Source of the DNA: Schistosoma haematobium
Taxonomy: Eukaryota; Platyhelminthes; Trematoda; Strigeidida; Schistosomatidae
Assembly: GCF_000699445.3 (NCBI RefSeq)
Contig: NC_067197.1
Location: 29,743,809-29,807,808 of the forward strand
Direction: 5' to 3'
DNA: 64,000 bases
The notes beneath the pieces are model-generated. The model had not been told where the DNA came from and ran no database searches. It worked only from the letters and a program-made list of their open reading frames with translations. Positions 1-14,300 of the stretch are shown here, in pieces; the stretch's first letter is position 1; each line of letters opens with the position of its first letter. Position numbers and translations under genes: made by a program.

Positions 1-849
1 AACATTAGGATATCATTAAAAGTTCAACATTCCAAGTATAAAGTTCTCTTTATATATATATATATATAACATTTTAATTAGACTTTAGAAAGAACTTGAA
101 TATTATCTCAAGTATTAGATCATTATAACAAATATGTATGTACACGCATAAAAAATAAAATAAAGCTAGCTTTCTGTTCGAATTTATATGAAACGTATTA
201 AGTCTTGTTTAGTTTCATAACATTTTCAACAAAATCTTTTCAATATAATTCTATTCGTTCCAAAATCCAATGGAAATGATTATTGTTGTCATTATCATTA
301 TACTTATCATATATAGTTATCTCACTGTAGATTTCAATATGACAACTAATTGAGAATTCAACCTGATAATCAGTGAGTAGTAATTTACTCGAACACAAAA
401 AGACCGAAGAAAAAGAATCGTTTACTTTTTCTCACATATTTTAGTATATTTTGTTGGTTTCATTTTACCAAATATCTGTGTGCAAGCCGGATATGCTGTA
501 TCAGTATGAAAAGTGGTGGTAGTTATCGTCTTTTTAATGTTTTATTTTATTTTTATTTCTAATCTTGTCTATATATGTAACATGTTCACATGCCTATTAT
601 TGTGTATGTATTGCAGTTACTGGTACTTCTATGATGTTTACTTGATCCACTTGTTTGTTTGTGGGTGTGTACTCGTCTAGTATCCTATGTGCATAAATAT
701 CTTTGTAATAAATGAAAGGTATGGAATGCTATAAAAGTTTAGAGAATCACTGATCGGTTTAATCTGTAGCGTACAGTAGGAGTTTAGCAGTTAAAAAAAT
801 TCGGTTTTCAATTACTGGGCAGCAGTGTTAGAACCCCACGCGATCCATT
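1..849. other. AT-rich non-coding DNA upstream of RTE copy
   Basis: No convincing exon is visible. The stretch is AT-rich with simple (TA)n near the left edge. Bases about 760-840 include a tRNA-like segment sharing a 16-base block (GGAGTTTAGCAGTTAA) with the reverse complement of 37805-37880, so a small dispersed repeat probably sits here. Confidence 0.4.
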
Positions 850-911
850 TTACTTACTTACTTACGCCTGTTACTCCTCGTGAAGGAGCATAGGCCGCTC
901 ACCAGCATTCA

Positions 912-2898
<1,987 letters not shown>

Positions 2899-3009
2899 AG
2901 TAGTTTCTTCTTCTTTCAGTAGATCTTGTAAGGTTTGGAACCTATTGCTGAGAGCTATCTTGAATTCATTGAGTTTGTCAGTATCTCGAAGGAAGGCTGT
3001 ATTGAACCT

Positions 3010-3655
3010 TTATAGTGCTGTTTGTCCAGTTGTCCAGTTCTTCTTTAGCTTCAGTTTTAAATTGGCTACAACTAGGTGGTGATCTGAAGCTATGTCAGCA
3101 CCTCTCCTGGTTCTCACATCTTCCATTGTTTTTCGGAATTTTTTATTGATGCAAATATGATCTATTTGGTTCTCTGTAGTGTGGTCCGGTGAGATCCATT
3201 TAGCCTTGTGTATACGCTTGTGTGGAAATATTGTGCCTCCTATGACCAATTTGTTGAATGCACATAGATTTGCAAATCTTTTTCCATTTTCGTTTTCTTT
3301 CTTCCAGTCCATGTCGTCCCATAATATCTTCATATCCAGTGTTGTCTATTTCGACTTCGGCATTTAGATCTCCCATCAGAATAGTTAGGTCCTTTCTTGG
3401 GCATTTCTCAATGATTGACTGCAGCCGCTCGTAGAACTGATCTTTAATTTCGTCGTTGCTATCATTGGTGGGTGCATAACATTGGATAATATTCATTAAG
3501 ATCCCCTCCTTCTTTGTTTTAAATGATGCTTTGATGATTCTGGATCCGTGAGATTCCCATCCTACAAGTGCATTTCGTGCTACTTTGGACAGCATAAGAG
3601 CGACTCTCTGAGTGTGTGGAGCATTGTCCTCTTCGTGACCGGAGTATAGCAGCAT
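3010..3655 (-). pseudogene. RTE endonuclease domain, frameshifted remnant
   Basis: Two overlapping minus frames (3655-3200 and 3333-3010) together give the C-terminal half of an exonuclease/endonuclease/phosphatase-fold nuclease. The first holds IIQCYAPTND and ILMGDLNAEV, matching the conserved QxYAPT and GDxNA blocks. The second holds QIDHICI and SDHHLVVANL, matching the terminal xDH and SDH blocks. A frameshift between about 3200 and 3333 separates them, and the N-terminal catalytic block is absent because the copy is truncated near 3715. In an intact element this domain nicks the target DNA. Confidence 0.8.
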
Positions 3656-3715
3656 CTCTCCCGTAGCTAGCCTTTTCTCTCCAACTTGGGTCCAATGGGT
3701 TTCGCTGATTCATTC

Positions 3716-5223
3716 ATTTCCCATATTTATAGTAAAAGAATATTATAAGGACAAGTTAGTCGAAATTGAGAATATGACTTTTAAGTTTTCGCACCCATAA
3801 AAAGCAGTAGAAATACCTATGTAAACTGTTCAAAATGTTTAAAACGATGTCAAAAATTTACTTTTGTCACCATAAAGTAAAAAGAATACTATAAAGCGTA
3901 TCAAATTCTCAATTCTATACTTACAGACTGTATATAACAGACAAATCGATACTATCCTTAAGTAATAACCCCTAATCTTGAAACAAAACTTAACCTGGTC
4001 GCATTACATTTTCTAGATGGACTAATCAGATAGTGCTTCATGGGTTTTTGAGCAAAATACGCTCATTCATTTGGCTACAGAGTATTTTGCATCATTCTGT
4101 AATCCGTAAGAAAGAGTTTAGTTTTCGATTTACAAACACAGCAACCTGTCAAAGACTTCAATAGACTGAATAATTACGTAAAAGCTGTCTATACTTTGTA
4201 GTATTATTGTTTTTCTTATCATAGATTATTCATCTACAAAGGTTGTTTTCTGATTGACTAAAAACTAGCTGAAAATCCAACTCCATTATTTTAGGTTCAC
4301 CCTTACACTAAATATACTTTGGCGGGAAATGTTACATGGTAAAGTACTTGTCTGAAATATTTCTATCATCATTTTATCTCTATCTTATCAATTTGATTAA
4401 TATTTCCACATAAGCTTTTTTCACCTGTTCAAAATTTCAAGTCTGGATTACCTGTAGTCTCTATAATTCACAAAATGATGTTGACTCACTATCTGCATTG
4501 AGTAATCTGTTCAGCGTCAGTATAGTGGGTGTTTTACAGCACAGTAATAATCACTTTTTTGCGAGATATTTTTCAGTTATCTTTTATTGTTTTGTGTATC
4601 TAACAACAACAACAGCAACAATCCTTTTAGTTTTTACCCACCATGAATTAATTGTGTTTCGCTGATATATAGTCAACTAGTTTTTCTGATTAATTATTAT
4701 CTACATCAAAAGTTAATTCCATATAATGTTTATTTAATACGTTTTGTATGTTATATTTCAATTGGTAGCAAATTGTGAAGTCCAGTATATTCAAAATGGG
4801 TGGCATTCTTTGAATAGTTAATTATAATTAACGTATCTATTTTCCTCGATATAACTTCAAGTGAAGTTACTTGACTCTCTTTGATGCGAGCTTTATTGTC
4901 GCTAGTGTTTCCCAGTAATAATTTTAATTTACACACTTATTTGCTGACCCTTGCGCATCACTAGTTGTGTATAGATATTTTTCCGCTTTATTTTCAAATA
5001 TCTTTTTTTTCGTGATCTCATTCACCTAAAGAATATTTTATTAGTATGCATTAATTATCTGAAGTATATAGAAATTGTCTAAGTTTTACCATATAGTATA
5101 ACAAAAAGCAGTTAAGTAATAGTTCCTTTTTGCAAATTATTTGTTTTTTCATTTACTGAAAAGAATGTACCTAACGACAATTTCCATTTTTTATTCCTTA
5201 TGATAAATATTTATACAAATTAG
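3716..5223. other. Non-coding DNA before the first visible GRAMD1 exon
   Basis: AT-rich DNA, probably intron or 5' flank of the GRAM-domain gene. I see no exon with convincing splice sites and no recognisable repeat. Confidence 0.4.
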
Positions 5224-5311
5224 TCATTAACTCCATCCTACCGAACGAAATTGGAACAATTTCGACGTATTTTTCGTGATACTCCTGTTGATACTGAACG
5301 ACTACTTGTAG
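5224..5311 (+). CDS. GRAMD1-like exon a
   Basis: Acceptor TTAG before 5224 and donor GTAAGT at 5312. It encodes 29 residues plus one base, including SYRTKLEQFRRIF and DTERLLV, which is the start of the GRAM domain. Phase 0 in, phase 1 out; the split codon becomes the D of DYSC in the next exon. No ATG is present, so an upstream exon is required. Confidence 0.85.
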
Positions 5312-8300
5312 GTAAGTTATTGTAATTCATTATTATATTGGAATTTGTTAATATGACTAACTGAAATTCTTTATATGAACTCAGTGTATACTCTTTTAAA
5401 AATAATGAATTTATTTTGTGTCATATTAGTTGGGCGATGACATAGTGCCTAAGATATTCGGTTTCCATCCATTAGGTTGTAGATCCAAGCCCAGCTCCAT
5501 CTACCGTGGTTTAAGCATCCGGGTAGTATTACCAGCCTTGATGAGTACATAAATATATGCTTGGTGATGAGTTGCATATTAATTTATTGATTATTAATTA
5601 TTTTAAACTCTGCTATCATGTATTGTAATGAAAATAATGATATCGGTTATATTCACTGTTATTTAAATTATTAATATAAAGCGGTTAAAATTAAAAGGTT
5701 TATAAGAAAAGAATCAATAATTCCTATTTTTATATCAAATAGCATTTATTTTTATTTTCGTCACGTTAGTTTCATTTATTGTGAATAATATTGGGAGTCT
5801 TATGATGAATCTTTTATTTAGGTGTGTCAACGTTTGTTACTAGATAATTCAAGTTATCATTTTTTTCTCCAAATATTAGATTCATTAGTTTGTAAACATT
5901 TGTATCGTTTTTCATCTATTTCTATTGACATTTTACAAAGAGTTAGGAAATGTTCCTATGATCATTATTTTAATATACTGTAATATGCTGAGCATGGCAG
6001 TGTTACGTTATAATATCCTTTGTCATTGTCATTCTTCTAAGAAGATATCATGTTATCTAGTTTTTTGTTTCTAACTCTTAATTTTTTTTTTGTAAAGGAT
6101 AACCTGTAGCTCATATTTCTACAATAACCTTTGCTGTTATATAATTGTATGTTTTCATCTTTAGTTTGCTAGTTTCATCATGTATCCATGATTTATTAGG
6201 TGTTATCATTTGAACAGAGTTGTTTCATTTCAATATTTGTCTTCTGTTCTATCGCATATAATCGTGTGACTTATTCACCTTCAAGCGCTGTTGTGTATTA
6301 GCTGCCATTCTATCAAGTTCACCGCAGAATCCGTTTAGATTAGGATATTTTCAATCCTTTTGTAATTAACAATTGCTGTGGTCTCGTACTGAATCTCAGT
6401 TTCAAGGTATAACACTTGCACATATAATTGCTAATTATCATCGCAAAGATCCGCTATTTGAGTGAGTGATTGTAAACAATTTAAGCTAGTATATGATTGA
6501 GTAATAATATCATTAAAAAATATGCTGTAAATTCACTCTCCTATGTAGAAGAACGTTAAAATGAAAAAAAGATGCGTAACTCGCAGCTAATGTTCTTTGC
6601 TCTTTTGTCAGTGATGAGGTTTATTAGTTTGAAAATCCTTGACTTTCATCCATCAATTTGTAAAAATAAAATACAGGATATAACTGTAGTATCCCAATGA
6701 GTAGAAAACTAAGTTTCTGACGCTTCACGATTTCATGTTGTAAGTTACTTCTTCAGAGCAAATAAATATTTCGTCTGTCTATCCTGTGATTTTATTTGAC
6801 CATTGGAATTCATTTGTTTCTGTAGCCATTTTAATATGTGTTCATCCACCCTTACTAGCAGATCACGATTGCTCCTCCTTATGTACGTGTTTCCGCGGAT
6901 ACATGTAAATTGATTGACGCAATTACTTACGTGCTGTTTGGGCTTTTGCTGAAACGTAGACCTCGTCTTTTCACTAATGACAAGTCGGGCTGCATAAAAT
7001 GTCCTGTTTAATGGCTGATTTAAGTCCCCGTTTCAACATGAGATTATTTGAGTCGCCTCTAAATGGTAACATAATGTAAACTCGCTTTTTGGGCGCCAGA
7101 AGCGTCATAGGTCTAGTCGTATCGCAACCGTTCCAGCGGTTTATGAACTTCAAAGAATAACCATTATTCATTAACTTATCAGTCAAGAGCTTCGTCCCTA
7201 CTTCAATAGTATCACTAGTACAAATACGATTGAATAAGCCCTTTATTAATCGACGTTTGTAATGAATTGGGCGGTGACTATTAGAAATTAAGATATTGCC
7301 CTGTCCATGTTGGCTTTCTGTATATAGAACGTTGGATGGAACCATCATCTCTTCTACTAATCAGTATATCTAGAAAAGAAAGTTGTTTGTTCTTGTTTTC
7401 ACATATAAGAGAAATATGTTTTTGACTTGTGTTGACTTCTTTTAACAGACGGTTCAGATCTTCACGTTTACCCCCTATGATAATGATGTCATCAACGTAC
7501 CGTTTATACAGACACATATTTTGAATTGAGTCTTCAGCTAGATTTTCAACATATCCCATAAACACAGCCAGCAACAAGTATATGTGTGATCAGTTTGTTC
7601 GAAATGTATTGCGCAACTATATCACATAATTCTGATAACCTTCGTCTTCTCATCGCATTATCGAAAGTTACGTGACTATTTTTATTATTATGTTCCGTTT
7701 CTTCGATAGTTAAAACTTGATAATGCTACCTACACTAATCGATAATTTCAAAACTCATCCCAGTTCTAGTTTGAACAACTGATTAACCCGGAAGGATGAA
7801 ATCTGTAATAGGTAAATGGGTTATATTGATGGATACGATTGTCACTTTCTCCTTATATCTATCCAGGTCACTTGTAGGTTTATATGGTTTTGAAAATTTT
7901 TATTACAATAATAATAATGATAATAATCGAAATGTGTGTACTACAATAATCATGTTTGCTCAGCAGAAAGAGTAATTGATTTGTAATAATTTCACCCTTT
8001 CAACTTAACTGATAATATTTAACATTTTCGATTGAGAAACATAATTTTATTCATAGGCAAAATGCCTTTCAAAGTTTATTAGTTTAATTACTAACTTTTC
8101 TGGGAATTCCAAAGATAGTTATAATCATGAAGTGACCGTCAACTGGATTGAGTTAATTGTGCAAGTTTCTATTCATTGTTCTGAGTGCGTGAAAATTCTC
8201 TCTCTTCTTATAAAATAGTTAGGTTTTGAAATCCATGATTCTACGTAAATTAAAAGTTGAAAATCTGCCTAACCTTGGTTTTATACAGTAAAGTGAAGTC

Positions 8301-11300
8301 TGAAATTGAGAGCAAATTTGACAAGCTCTTGAGACTGGAGTTATATTTCGTTCTAGAAATAAATGTTTTGATACTATATTGGAACACCTGATCGTTGTTC
8401 CAATTTATTAAGTATACTCTTCATACATCATAGGGAAATAAGTTGATGTACGACAATAAACATTTTTGATAATGAACTTATTTAATAAGAACTGCTATAA
8501 GAGAGATGTGTATGCATTACTGAGCCATAGCTGAATTTAAATAAAAACGTTTTTATTGCAAATAAATCATTACGTTTTTTACCAGATACCTTATAAACAT
8601 CATATTACTCTAAGATCAAAGGTCAATAAATAGAATTAGTATTATGAAAATCGGGTTTCAGCTATTAATTGAATACTGTTATGCAACACTGCAAACAGTA
8701 TATTATTTGCGAAAGTTTATAAAGTTAGTAATACTGTTTCAATATGTTTCATTTGTAATCCACGTACCGAAACATATTGACATTCTTTTACTGTATTCAG
8801 ATTCTGGAAAGATAAAGGCCGATTTCAATTTTGTAAATTACTTTGTGATTCCTTGAATCTTTAAGCACGTCACAGAATATCTTGTGATGCAGTATCCCAC
8901 TTGCTTATTTTAACTACAGAAAAGTCTTTTTGAGATAGATCGATAAATTAATAAAACCGTAAGGAATGAAATAAAATAGCGCATCACTCCAAGTGTGATG
9001 TGTGCTACTGATGTCAACAGGTATAAGTAATATGTATCACCAATCGAATGTAGAATGCCTGGCGGTAGAAGGTTGAGAAGTTCGGAGAGACGGGAACGAG
9101 ATCAAAGAGTGATTGGTATAGAAATGAAGGAACAGTAGCGTCTGGGACAATTGATGGGCATTGTCCAAATGAAGTATTTACTGTATTGTTTTCAAATTTT
9201 ACTAAGAGATGGAGAAACCATATAGCAAAAATATTAAGAGAAGAAAAAGCGAAATAAACGACCTTATGTGACTTGTCGACAATAAGTTCGTATTGCTATG
9301 ATAAGGAATTGTCGCAGAATGCTCAGAGTTGGTTTTATCATCCACTGGTGGTACTGGCTGGTCAATCATTAAAAATCGGGTGGGACTAAGTTAACTGTTT
9401 TGTTTTTGTGTAAGAATTCCCGGAAATGCCCTTACGCTATCTATCACATGATATCAAAATGAATACTTTTATGCTCTACGATGAGTATAGTATATTTATA
9501 AAACATTAAGCTGAAAATTAGAAGTTCGAATTTCCAAATTAATAAAGTTACTGGCTTCAAACTCTACTATCAAACAATGATTGGAAAACCACGTACCAAA
9601 TAAGACAGATATATCACTTTTGGTATTCAGGGATTATGGTTAGGTTATTAGACTAATTGATCTATGAATTTATGGATGTAGACTTATGAAATGTCCTAAA
9701 TCAGGATGAAGAGCCATCCAGTTCTTTTTAGCTTTCAGTTTCTTCCCTGCTATTCAACTAATTATAAAAACAACTGTTAAAAAGGGCAAATATGTAACTC
9801 ATTAGTGGTTTGTTGAGTCAGTTAAGTCTATTAATGTTTTAGGTTACATATATCCACTAGGTTATTGATTGATTTATGCCAGTTTCTAGTCAGTTCTACG
9901 TGATTGACTTTGTTCAGGTAATTGAATTATATGCAACTGAATCTCATGTCGATATAGCTGTTAATTAGTGGTGGTTGATCGTTTGTGGATTTACCGTTAG
10001 TACATTGTCAAATTTTCGTCTTCAGTTTTGCCTTCTTCCCACCTAGTCATATCAGCGATTTCGACCTCAGTTATAATAAAGAGCCACTATTCAGTTACAA
10101 CATCAACCATATAAATTACTTATCCATTATTATCTTTTTCTTCCTAAATTGTATCTGACTACATTTTCAGTAGTTATTCACAAAAATTTGCAAGCATACA
10201 TATATTCATAGATAAAATTGTTAAAAGTGGTATGATCTCATATATATGTGTGTACATAATTTTAGCATATTCATATACATCTTTCTTTGAATCTTTTTAT
10301 TCAAAGCAAGCTATTGTAATTTAATTCATTACGGTATAACATAGTTTTTCTTATTTGAAGTGTATGACTCTATTGTTTCTTTTTTTCATTGTTTCTCAAA
10401 ATCGGTTTAATAGATTATTCATGTGCTTTATCTAAGAATAATAATGGTCTATTACTGCAAGGTCGAATGTACATTACTGAAACATGGGTGTGCTTTTACT
10501 CAAAAATTCTATACGAACAGAAAGTAATTTTATTTTTCATTTATGTACTACTACTGATGCATGAGTTTTTATTTCAGTTAAAGCTTTAAAACAGAACTGA
10601 TGTTATTAGAAGAAAAAAACGTTTAAGACAGTATAAATTTATTGTATCATTTCAAGTGTAGTATATATTTGATTGAGTGGATTAATTAAAATATTTATAA
10701 AGAAAATTCATATATGCTCTGTTGAATAAATACACAAACTGAACCGCCTCTACGTTCATTGGAACTTGAGAAAAACCCAGGAAATATTAAAGTCATTATG
10801 AAGAGGATAACTCTCTTCAGGTGAATTGAACTTTTTCGTCGATGATTGTGGAGATTGATAGACTGATCCAAAGTTATAACGATTTCGGACACCTTTTTTG
10901 ATTTAAAGAACATCAAATATTTGGATTTTCTACCGTTTGTACAGTGTCTGAATGATTCCTGACGAACTGAAATTTAGATAAATCGTCTGTGCACAATATT
11001 TTGTGTTCCGAAAAAATATGAAACAACGGAGCTTCTTAAAACTCTAGCTTCTGAGGATGTCCGGGGATGTCTTAAACAATGGGTTTGGGATTAAGTATAT
11101 TGTTACAAGTTGGGATTATTTTTAATTAAAGATATATCAGCCTTATATTTTGCAAAGGATATATGCCGTTAGCGTTATTTATCATACAAACTACTCATAC
11201 TGGATAGAGGTCTTAATAATTTACTTTGAGTTAATTTGATGTGAATGTTGAACAAGTTCGTTTAACGTATCAAAGAGTGCATACGTTTTTTCTTGTCCAA

Positions 11301-14300
11301 ATATAATCCATGATAAGAAAGAATTTTCTACACAGCATTTGACCATATGTGTCATTCAAGTTTAGCGAGACCACTGAGTTGGTAATATTGTGATCAGTTG
11401 TAGGTCACTAGATAGAAATGATGCGTCTAATGATGAGTCTGTAAACTGTCATCTATTTAGGTAAATGACATATTTACCAACTGCATATGTTTACTCATCG
11501 TCTTTGACACATTACACTGACTACGATATAAAGCTGTTGAATTTGATTTGAGCTTTATTTATTGTTTGAAGGATTATTATATTACCTGATCACATTAACC
11601 TAATTAGGTTGAAGTGAATGAAATCCATTTGAGCTAATTACTCACTGACTTACGCCTGTTAAATTTCGTGGAGGAGCCTAGGCCGCCCACCAACATTCTC
11701 CATCCAAGTCTGTCCTGGGCAATCCTTTTCAGCTGCTATTTATCCTATTCCTTTCTGTTTCCACTTGTCAGCGCTGTGTGTTCTTTGGCCTTCCACTTTT
11801 CTGTTTACCTTCGAGATTCCAAGCTAGCGCATGCTTCGTGATTCAGTTCAATGATTTCCTCAATATGTGTCTTATCCATTTCCAACGTCTTCTTCATTTC
11901 CTTCTCAGCTGGAAGTTGGTTTGTTATCTCCCTCAGTGGGCTGTTGCTGATGGAATCCCGTCAATGGACATTGAGTATCTTGCGTAGAAATTTGTTTATA
12001 AATACTTGTACCTTTTTGATGATAGTTGTGTTAGTTCTCCAAGTTTCAGCTCCGTTATAGTAGCACTAACTGTCTTGACGTTCGTATTAAAGATTGTGAC
12101 TGATGTCGGTTAACAGTTGTTTTGAATTCCATATGTTGTTCAACTGTAGGAATGTGGCCATTAATTTGCCAGTGCTTACCTTTCACATCAATATCAGATA
12201 CCCCTTGTTCACGTCTCTCAGAGTTCCACCATCAGGTGTGATTGGGTTGGTGTTTTCTGTGTTGTATTTCAGGATCTTACTTTTTCCCTTGTGTTTGTCG
12301 AGGTCTACTGTTTCAGAGGCTTCCTCTACAGTGGTTGTCTTGATCTGGATTTCTTCATGTGTATGGTTTTAGAAGGGTCAGCTCGTCTGCGAAGTTCAGA
12401 TCGTCTGGTTTCATGCAAGCTGTCCATTTTATTCCGTACTTCTTCCGAGATGTGGAGGTTTTCATAATCTAGTCAACCACCCGAAGAAAGCGGAATGGGG
12501 TGAGTAAGCAGCCTTGTCTTGGAACCTGTCTGTCAGCTGTCCTCTATGCATGACTTCGCAGTGTAGTCTGTCGTATGAATTCCTTGTGATTTCGCCGATC
12601 TCAGGTACACCATAGTGTTGAAGAAGGTTCCATAATGTTCTCCTATCCACGTTTTCAAGCGCTTTCTCGTAATCAAGGAAGTTATTATTATTATTTATTA
12701 TTATCAGCTTTATTCAATATTATATTTTTGGTACAATATAGAATTCTCAGCGTAAAGTATTTCAACACGTTTTCGTTTCTTTCTTTTTGGTCGGTCCTGG
12801 CGATAAATATTGTGTGATCGCCAGTTAGATGTTAGCGGTTCACTAAATGAACATCTGAATAATGTGTATTCTTTCCGTTGTATATTGCCAGCAACCACAT
12901 TGTCTGTTATTGAGTTTTTTGTAACTTTGACAACGAAAGGTTGTACACTTTTCAGAAACGCAGCAGAATAGGTTGTGCGATTAATAAACATAATGATATA
13001 TTAAAACAAACAAAAATAGATAACTTGTTGAAATATCTAGATGGCAGGAACAGGTAGCCCAGATGATCAAGCAGGCCGCCGTATAATGACGAATTCCATC
13101 CAATCAATTGCTCAACAATGATGCATATTGTCTAGAATTAGCCTGTGCATGACCGATCGTTACGGAATCCGACCTACTGATCTGGAAGCTGAGCGTTTAC
13201 TGATTCTTTCATCCGGTTCAGCAACACTTAAAAACGTTTCTTGGTACCGACGATAGTGTGATTCCTCTGTAGTTCTTACATCTGTTCAGATCTCCTTTCT
13301 TTGGTATCTTCGCGAGATATCTTTTTTTCAGTCTGTGGGCAGTAGTTTTTACTTCCAAATGTTCCTGAATAGAACGTCGAGCAAGTTTGCAGTTACCTCT
13401 CTGTCTGACATCAGTGCCTCAGCTGGTATATTTTCTGGCTCTTCTTATTCCTTTTTCTTGCAGCTTTTTCCGCTGTTGTTGCTAGGTCTTCCTCGTATTC
13501 CTGCTTGTCAGATCTAGTGCTCTTCTTCACTTGCTTGTTTGCTTCTGTGTATTCAGCTTGTGCCTTGACTTCCTCTGTTCTTGTTCGGCTGCTGTTAATT
13601 GCTGTCCCTTTGTTCTTTCTTTCGATAGAGATCCATTCCTTATGATGTTACTTTTTGCGGTCCAGAACCTCCTGACACGTTGAAGTTAATGCTTCTTAGA
13701 TACCCTTCCAGTTGTCCTTCATAGTAGTTTCTTCTTCCTTCAATAGATCCTGTAAGGCTTGGAATCTGTTGTTGAGAGCTATCTTGAATTCGTTAAGTTT
13801 GTCAGTATCTCGAAGGAAGACTGTATTGTTGTGCTGTTTTTCCACTTCTTCAGTCTCATCTTAGTAACCACCTTGTTGTTGTGCGGCACATTTTCTTCGT
13901 GACCAAAGTACAACGGCACCCTAAGCGAATCTAGCTTTTGCTGTCCAGCTTGGATCCGATGTGTTTTACTTATTCTGAGCACCATCAAGTTGTATCTTCT
14001 CATTTCCGTAACTATTTGATTGGTCATCCTCATATCTCACATTGTCCGGGTATTCCATGTACCTATATTAATTGTTACTCAATTTGTTAGAAAAGGACAT
14101 CAGCCTCGTTGCTTCCGAAGAATCTCGGCTTTCACCATGAAGCGTCATAACTCTTCTAAATGATGATCCTTCAACTCAGAGGGTAGAGTTCAAATAGTTT
14201 AATTTGTTTGTTCCGATTAGCATTTTTTCAAAAAGGTGTTTTCCTACGGGATGAGGTCGCTGCTCTCATGTACAACCCTCTTCTTTTACCCAGTCTTGAG

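Larger units (their letters stand above)
6670..7600 (-). mobile_element. Penelope-like element (partial)
   Basis: Minus-strand fragment with, in 5' to 3' order, the end of a Penelope-type RT (7577-7281), the post-RT region (7348-6974), a GIY-YIG-like nuclease remnant (about 6975-6770) and a 3' terminal segment with TTTTCTACTCATTGGGATA at about 6690-6710. The same terminal segment recurs at 52028-52195. The upstream part of the RT is missing. The copy lies in the first visible intron of the GRAMD1-like gene, antisense to it. Confidence 0.8.

Noticed and set aside
4751..4936. 61-codon minus frame
   Set aside because: No motif, no splice context, typical chance length.
8644..8856. 70-codon plus frame in a GRAMD1-like intron
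   Set aside because: Does not fit between exons a and b, which already join in phase and match the GRAM domain.
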